DNA of 64,000 nt, taken from Malania oleifera. Its lineage: Eukaryota; Streptophyta; Magnoliopsida; Santalales; Ximeniaceae. The position numbers were made by a program, and so were the translations under genes. Location of the stretch: assembly GCF_029873635.1 (NCBI RefSeq), contig NC_080420.1:121776719-121840718 (forward strand), written 5' to 3'. Positions 58,940 to 64,000 of the stretch are shown here, one piece after another. The notes beneath the pieces were generated by a model that saw only the letters and a program-made list of their open reading frames with translations, did not search any database and was not told the origin of the DNA. Within the stretch, counting starts at the first letter, position 1. The number at the start of each line of letters is the position of its first letter.

Positions 58940-60640
58940 TTTATAAATACCTATGAAAAATAAATAAATAAATAAATATATACATATATTCCCTCAGAGC
59001 TTAGGGTACGTGAGGCCCAAAGGCTCATACCCCCGCAATAAAATCATAGGGATAAAAAAAAAAAATCATAAAGTTAAGAAAATAAATAATAAAAATAAAA
59101 AATATATATTAAATTAATACAAATATATAATAGTAAAAATAACACAATATATGATATAAACAAAAATAATAATCACGATAAAAATAAAGATAAATATTAA
59201 TACTCTAATAAGTAACGCTAAAATACTAAAAAAAAAAAAATATTAATAATAGAATACATGACTCTATATATATGCTGAAAAATACTATAGTAAGTAATGA
59301 AATATTAATATACTAAATATACGTAACACTAAACATTTAAAAATGGATAATAATACTAGATATATTAATATACTAAAAATAGTTAATACTAAAAAAACTA
59401 AGGTACTAATAATTAATACTAACTATATTAATATACTAAAAACAATAATTGATGTTAAACATGTGATTAAAATGCTAATTTACTAAATATATAATATCCA
59501 TTAAACCCTAAATCACTAAATATATAATATATAAAAAAAATACAAAAATGCTAAATATGTAATATTTACCAATATGCTAATATGTGATATACATATAACT
59601 AAAATTATTAATTCACATATAATATCAATAAAACATCAAGCTTAAGATCCTAATTTACTAAAATATGTAATATTACCTTACTACTAAACATGTAAAAACC
59701 CTAGCTTGATAATACATCATTTAACATTTACAATGGATACAACAAAAATTTAAAATTAAATATTAAGACATACTTTAACCATAGCAATTTTGTAATGACA
59801 ACAATGATTATTAAATAATACATGTTGCCAAAATACAAACATGGATATCAACTTAACAAATATTAAAAATCCTATAATAGTAAAAGTTTAACAAGAAAAT
59901 TCTACAAATATAATCATAAATACTACAAAAGATACAAACATGAATATCAATTATTAAATATCAATGTTAAATAAATAAGTACAACAATAAAAAAAAATAC
60001 CCTAATTACACAAATATTAAACATAAAATAATGACAAAAAAAATAATCCTAAATATGAAAATCAAACACTTAAGATTGCCATAACAATAATAAAAACCCA
60101 CAACGTGAATATAACAACAAAAACCCTAATCATGAATATTTAATATTAAAACAAATACAACAACAATTATACAATAATATTAAATATTTAATATGTACAA
60201 CGGATACAAATATATGACCTTTACACAAACTCTGACGATTAATATAACAGTAATAAATTTATTAATAATAAATACAACAAGAAACAATATAAACATGAAT
60301 ATCAGCTATTAGAACAATTATTATAACATTAGAGATCTCACCACAATATTATATATGTAACAAATATGATAAAAATTTAAACTTTAAATATTAGAACAAG
60401 TTCTTACAATAAAAATTCTATAATAACAATAACACAACAATTAATACAACACAAGTAAAATCAATATAATAACATTAATACAATTAATATAATGGCAATA
60501 ATAATATCCAAGCAATTTACTAATAACAATATACAAATAATAATAACAATATTATCAACATAAAAAAAAACCTTCAATAACAATTTTAATATATATATAT
60601 ATATATAAAGGATAAAATAAAGAAAAATTTAAACTTAAAG
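58940..60640. other. Very AT-rich part of LTR G
   Basis: About 1.7 kb made almost only of A and T with words such as aataataaa, atattaaat and tactaaatat. No coding frame of any length on either strand. Confidence 0.8.
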
Positions 60641-60659
60641 CATAAGGTGTGTGTGTGCA

Positions 60660-61340
60660 TGTATGTGACAGTAAAGGAGACTTACTGTGCGGGGAGCGGA
60701 TGGCGGTGGAGAATGCCGGAGTTGGAGGGGGGCTTCACGGCGTCTGAGTGGAGAGGCCGGAGACAGCCTCGGCTGGAGCTGGAGCTAGTGCTAGTGGCCG
60801 CTGCTGCTGGCGGCGTGAAGAGAGCCGAGAATGGTCTCGGCAGGAGGCTGGGAGGATTGCTGAAGTATGGGCTGTGGCCGGAGAGGGAGTAATGGCAGCA
60901 GAACCAGCAGGAGGCTGGCCTCGGGCACAGCTGTTCTGTTGTGATCGTGGGAGACGACAGCGATGGCCTGCTCGGGGGTTGGCTCGGCTGTGTAGCAGAG
61001 GGTGGTGCAGGCCGTGAGCTTCGTAGCTGGTTCGGAATGGGGTGTAGCCGACGGCGACGGTAATGCCGTGCCGGATCTGTGCGATGTGAAGGTGAGTTGC
61101 TGCGCTGGTGTGGGAAAGCCGTGAGTTTTGTGGTGGTTGCCGGAGAGTCGCTGCTGTTGCAGCGAGTCTGGAGCAGCGAGAGAGGCGGTAATGGTTGCCG
61201 TGGAGGATGGCTGAGAGAGCCAAGGAGAGCAGGGAGGTCTTGCCTTGGCTGGAACAGGAAGAAGAAGAAGAAGAAAAAAAAAAAAATTTTCCTGGCTTGC
61301 TCCCCCGTGCTGCTGTGCAGCGCCCCCCCCCCCCCCCTCC
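60660..61340 (-). other. GC-rich island in LTR G
   Basis: A sharp GC-rich block with many CG and CNG sites, just downstream of the LTR TATA box in the sense direction. Open frames on both strands (for example 61223-60735, 162 codons) come from the base composition and match no family. It may be the leader of the transcript. Confidence 0.65.
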
Positions 61341-61419
61341 CCCTTTTATAAAATTTTCAACCCTAAAAAAATGCTTCTTTTCTTTTCCTTTTTCATTTTT
61401 ATTCTCTTCATACTTTTAT

Positions 61420-61630
61420 GGTAACAATATATATAATAATAATGATAATAAAATAAATAATAATAAAAATAGTAAATATGATAAGAGTAAAATGGTAATA
61501 AAATAATAATAAATGAAATTTTAAAATAAAATAACAAAGATAATAAAATAATAATAATAGTAATATAATAATAATAACAATAGCAAGATAATAAAGTGAT
61601 AATAATAATATTTTAAAAATATTTAATAAC

Positions 61631-61661
<31 letters not shown>

Positions 61662-61805
61662 TCAAAATAATAATAATAATAATAATAACATAATAAAATA
61701 AAGATAATAAAAACACTAATAATAATAATAATAATAATAATAATAGTAATAAAAATAATAATAATAGTAAAATAATAATAATATTAAAAATAATGATAAT
61801 AATAT
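61420..61805. repeat. (TAA)n-type microsatellite in U3 of LTR G
   Basis: A long degenerate AATAAT array. It gives a false 154-codon minus-strand frame of Leu and Ile. Confidence 0.92.
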
Positions 61806-63130
61806 TGGGTCTGGGTAAAAATGGGGTGTCTACACTACGTATATACATACTTCTAATATCATAATACATCATTCTTTTCTGTCATTATACATTCATGCAC
61901 ATTCATTCCTGTTCATAACTTAACTTTACATTTCGTTTCACTTTAAGTGACTCTTTCTCATTTACATCATTTACCTTTGTTATTTCATTTCATTATCATT
62001 TCATTCCTTAACATTTCATTTCATTACTTCGTACTACAGCTGGTTTTTAGCCATCATCAGTTAGTTTACGTAGAAACATGCTAGATCTGCTAACATAACT
62101 CCTTTTAGTTGTCATCAATTAGTCTACACAAAAATGTGCTAGATCTGCTAACATGGCTGTCTTTCAGCTGTCTTACATTTACATGGTTGCATTTAACATA
62201 CACAGGCAACATTGTCCATATCATATTTTATTCTCATTGTTTTACTTACTTAGCCTGCATCTCATACATTTAACATATATTTGCACAGAATCTCATGCCA
62301 CACAATTTAGCAATAAAATTCATACACTACCTGTAAAATAAGCCAACAAACATTTAATGTTTATATACTGAAAATACCTTTCATTTCTTATTTAATTATC
62401 CTGAAAATATTTCCCACTTTCATCAGTTCATTTTCGCATATACATATCTAATAAATAACCCTAAACTCGAAAAAAATATAATTTAAACAGTTGACATTTT
62501 ATCCATACTGAAACATATACACGTACATATAACACAATTTATTTTTCTATTAAATTCATAAAAATTCTAATTTAATATATATTTTTTCCCTTACCTGGTT
62601 TCTTGAACTACGCCAATAGGGACTCCGAAAAATACCTGTGACGCTCACTTGGACCCTGAAATTAAATTACTAGTTCCAATAAATTATTCCTGAATAAAAT
62701 ATTAATTTAATACTTTCTAGGGCCATAATTTATAAATAAATAATAATACCCTTAAATTTAGCCAAATTCTCAAATTCCACTCTCGCTTTGGAGTAGGGCC
62801 TAGAAAATTTCAATTGAAAAATTTACTTACGTCGAAATGACGACGACGACGACTAGGACCCCGTGGTGGTGTCCGTTCGTTGATTTAACCACATATTAAC
62901 GTTCCCCAGGAGTAGTGCCCAAGTCGTTCCTATGAAAAAGTTGCTCCAGTAGAAATGTCGGCAGCGGAACCAGGATTCTAACGGCACCTTCCGTTTCTAG
63001 ATCCGTCGCAAACTTGCCGAGAAATTGAGAGAAGGAGAGAGATGAAAACGAACACCGGAAAATATTTTCAAGGGGGGGCATGTTTGCTTGTTCTTCTTCC
63101 TTCTTCTTTCTTCTTCTTCTTTTTGTCAGT

Positions 63131-63131
63131 T

Positions 63132-63178
<47 letters not shown>

Positions 63179-63212
63179 CTTATCTTATACTTATTATATA
63201 TATATATATATC
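63131..63212. repeat. (TA)n microsatellite in LTR F
   Basis: About 20 TA pairs at 63135-63175, and a shorter run at 63195-63212. It sits where the TATA box of LTR F is expected. Confidence 0.92.
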
Positions 63213-63539
63213 TTTTATTTTAATTAGTTTTTTTTTAAATCCAATGTAGAAATATTTAATTTAATAACTAATTATTTAATTAATTAATTTTTTTTAAAAT
63301 TTTTTTTCTTCTTTTTTTCCACGTCATTCCTTTTATTTATTTATCTGTTATTTTATTTATCTTTTTTTTCCAAATTATTTTATTTCTTTTAAATTTTTGA
63401 GTCTTTAAATTATAGATGTTGGAAGAATTATAGTCGTTAGGACATGTAGGGTATTATTAATATTGTTTAAAATCATTTTAACCATAATTAACCTCGTTTT
63501 AAAATAGTTAGCCGCGGTAAAAATTCGGAGCAACCCGAG

Positions 63540-64000
63540 AGCACTGGTCGACCAAAATAGATTCGGTCGACCGAAGTTCATATGGCTCGGTTGACCGGAC
63601 CAATTTTGAACTTCAGGGTCGGTCGACAAGGAAGGACAATTTTTCCAAATTAGCGCGGTTCAGTTGACCAGGGTGAAAATGAACTAATTGGTCGGTCAAC
63701 CGAAAGAGACGATTTTTCAAAACAGCAAGGTTCAGTCGATCGGGACATTTTGAATTGAGAAGTTCGATCGACCAAGTTGTTGGGGCATTTTCTGAGGACC
63801 CTCGGTCGACCAGAGCGTTGGAGTACATTTTGGGTTCGGTCGACCAGGTAGTCAAAGTGTTGACTCCAAGAGAGTTCGATCGATCGGGTATAACTGAACT
63901 GACAAGTTTGGTAGACCAGGTCATGGTCAAATTATTGACCCGGACCCTGTTCAGTTGACTAAGAGGGTTTGAACTTCGTAGTTCGGTCGACTGAACTTGC
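63540..64000 (-). promoter_or_regulatory. U3 palindrome array of LTR F (GGTCGACC)
   Basis: At least fifteen copies or decayed copies of a GGTCGACC-like palindrome (tggtcgacca, cggtcgaccg, ggttgaccgg, cggtcgacaa, agttgaccag, cggtcaaccg, gatcgaccaa, cggtcgaccag) at intervals of about 20-45 bases, up to the window edge. Changes are mostly CG to TG or CA. Confidence 0.75.

Larger units (their letters stand above)
58639..61834 (-). mobile_element. Solo LTR G (Ogre/TAT type) inside LTR F
   Basis: On minus it starts TGTAGACACCCCATTTTTAC and ends ...GGGACATCGCGACA, and ctacg flanks it (58634-58638 and 61835-61839). TATA (TTTTATAAAAGGGGG) is at about 61332-61347 on minus. The block gagtcgccactaacctttag near 58731-58750 and gaaggtacgagcaccccc near 58831 are words of Ogre/TAT-type LTRs (remembered). 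It has no gag or pol. Confidence 0.88.
57736..64000 (-). mobile_element. LTR F, runs off the window, split by solo LTR G
   Basis: It begins TGTAACGCCCCGAACCC after ttata, like the 3' ends of LTRs A, B and C read on plus. The TTACTGAGATGTGTTTCACC module is at 58121-58143. After LTR G (58639-61834) it continues through a leader rich in ctt repeats (63090-63122), a TATA/TA run (63131-63175) and a U3 with GGTCGACC palindromes. No pol is visible. Whether it is solo or part of an element cannot be seen. Confidence 0.7.

Noticed and set aside
60735..61223. Minus-strand frame of 162 codons in the GC-rich island.
   Set aside because: Composition-driven; overlapping frames are open on both strands and no domain is recognisable.
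61408..61872. Minus-strand frame of 154 codons, mostly Leu and Ile.
   Set aside because: It is the translation of a TAA-type microsatellite.

Overview
The window is nuclear DNA of a flowering plant. It holds one intron-rich gene with GT-AG introns, surrounded by nested LTR retrotransposons with host-style 5-bp target duplications, plus hAT and LINE remnants. The species cannot be read from the sequence. No bacterial-type operon, CRISPR array, rRNA or tRNA gene was seen.

Left part (1-29037) is a tower of insertions. An outer Ty3/gypsy element of TAT type (gag on +, left LTR cut by the window edge, right LTR 28611-29037) was hit by element A (1371-22890, minus, duplication gaact). The right LTR of A was hit by element B (10448-22642, minus). 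The right LTR of B was hit by solo LTR C (18635-21127, duplication gatta). The outer element also took solo LTR D (24603-28154, plus, duplication cagca), which in turn took solo LTR E (25171-26837, duplication aggcc). A and B are Tekay/Del-like chromoviruses with PBS for initiator tRNA-Met, polypurine tracts and gag-pol on the minus strand, all broken by stops.

Middle part (29038-33270) is decayed intergenic DNA with a hAT transposase fragment and a LINE reverse-transcriptase fragment.

Right of centre (33271-53456, minus) is the only host gene: an apparently intact EFR3-like protein (EFOP / SEMI-ROLLED LEAF 2 family). I could join 19 coding exons with consistent phases into 3027 nt (1008 residues plus stop). 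A 5'UTR intron is likely. Two introns of about 4 kb have been swollen by LTR-derived sequence.

Far right (54517-64000): solo LTR H of the B family (duplication ctttc) sits in a fragment resembling E. Next to it a long LTR F runs off the window and contains solo LTR G (58639-61834, duplication ctacg).

The most interesting pattern is in the LTRs. Five distinct LTR types (A, B/H, D, E) carry decayed copies of one palindrome, TCGTCGACGA, just upstream of the TATA box. F carries another GTCGAC-centred palindrome (GGTCGACC) and C a GTGGGCCCCAC palindrome in the same place. Two further short modules recur in the transcribed part of otherwise dissimilar LTRs.
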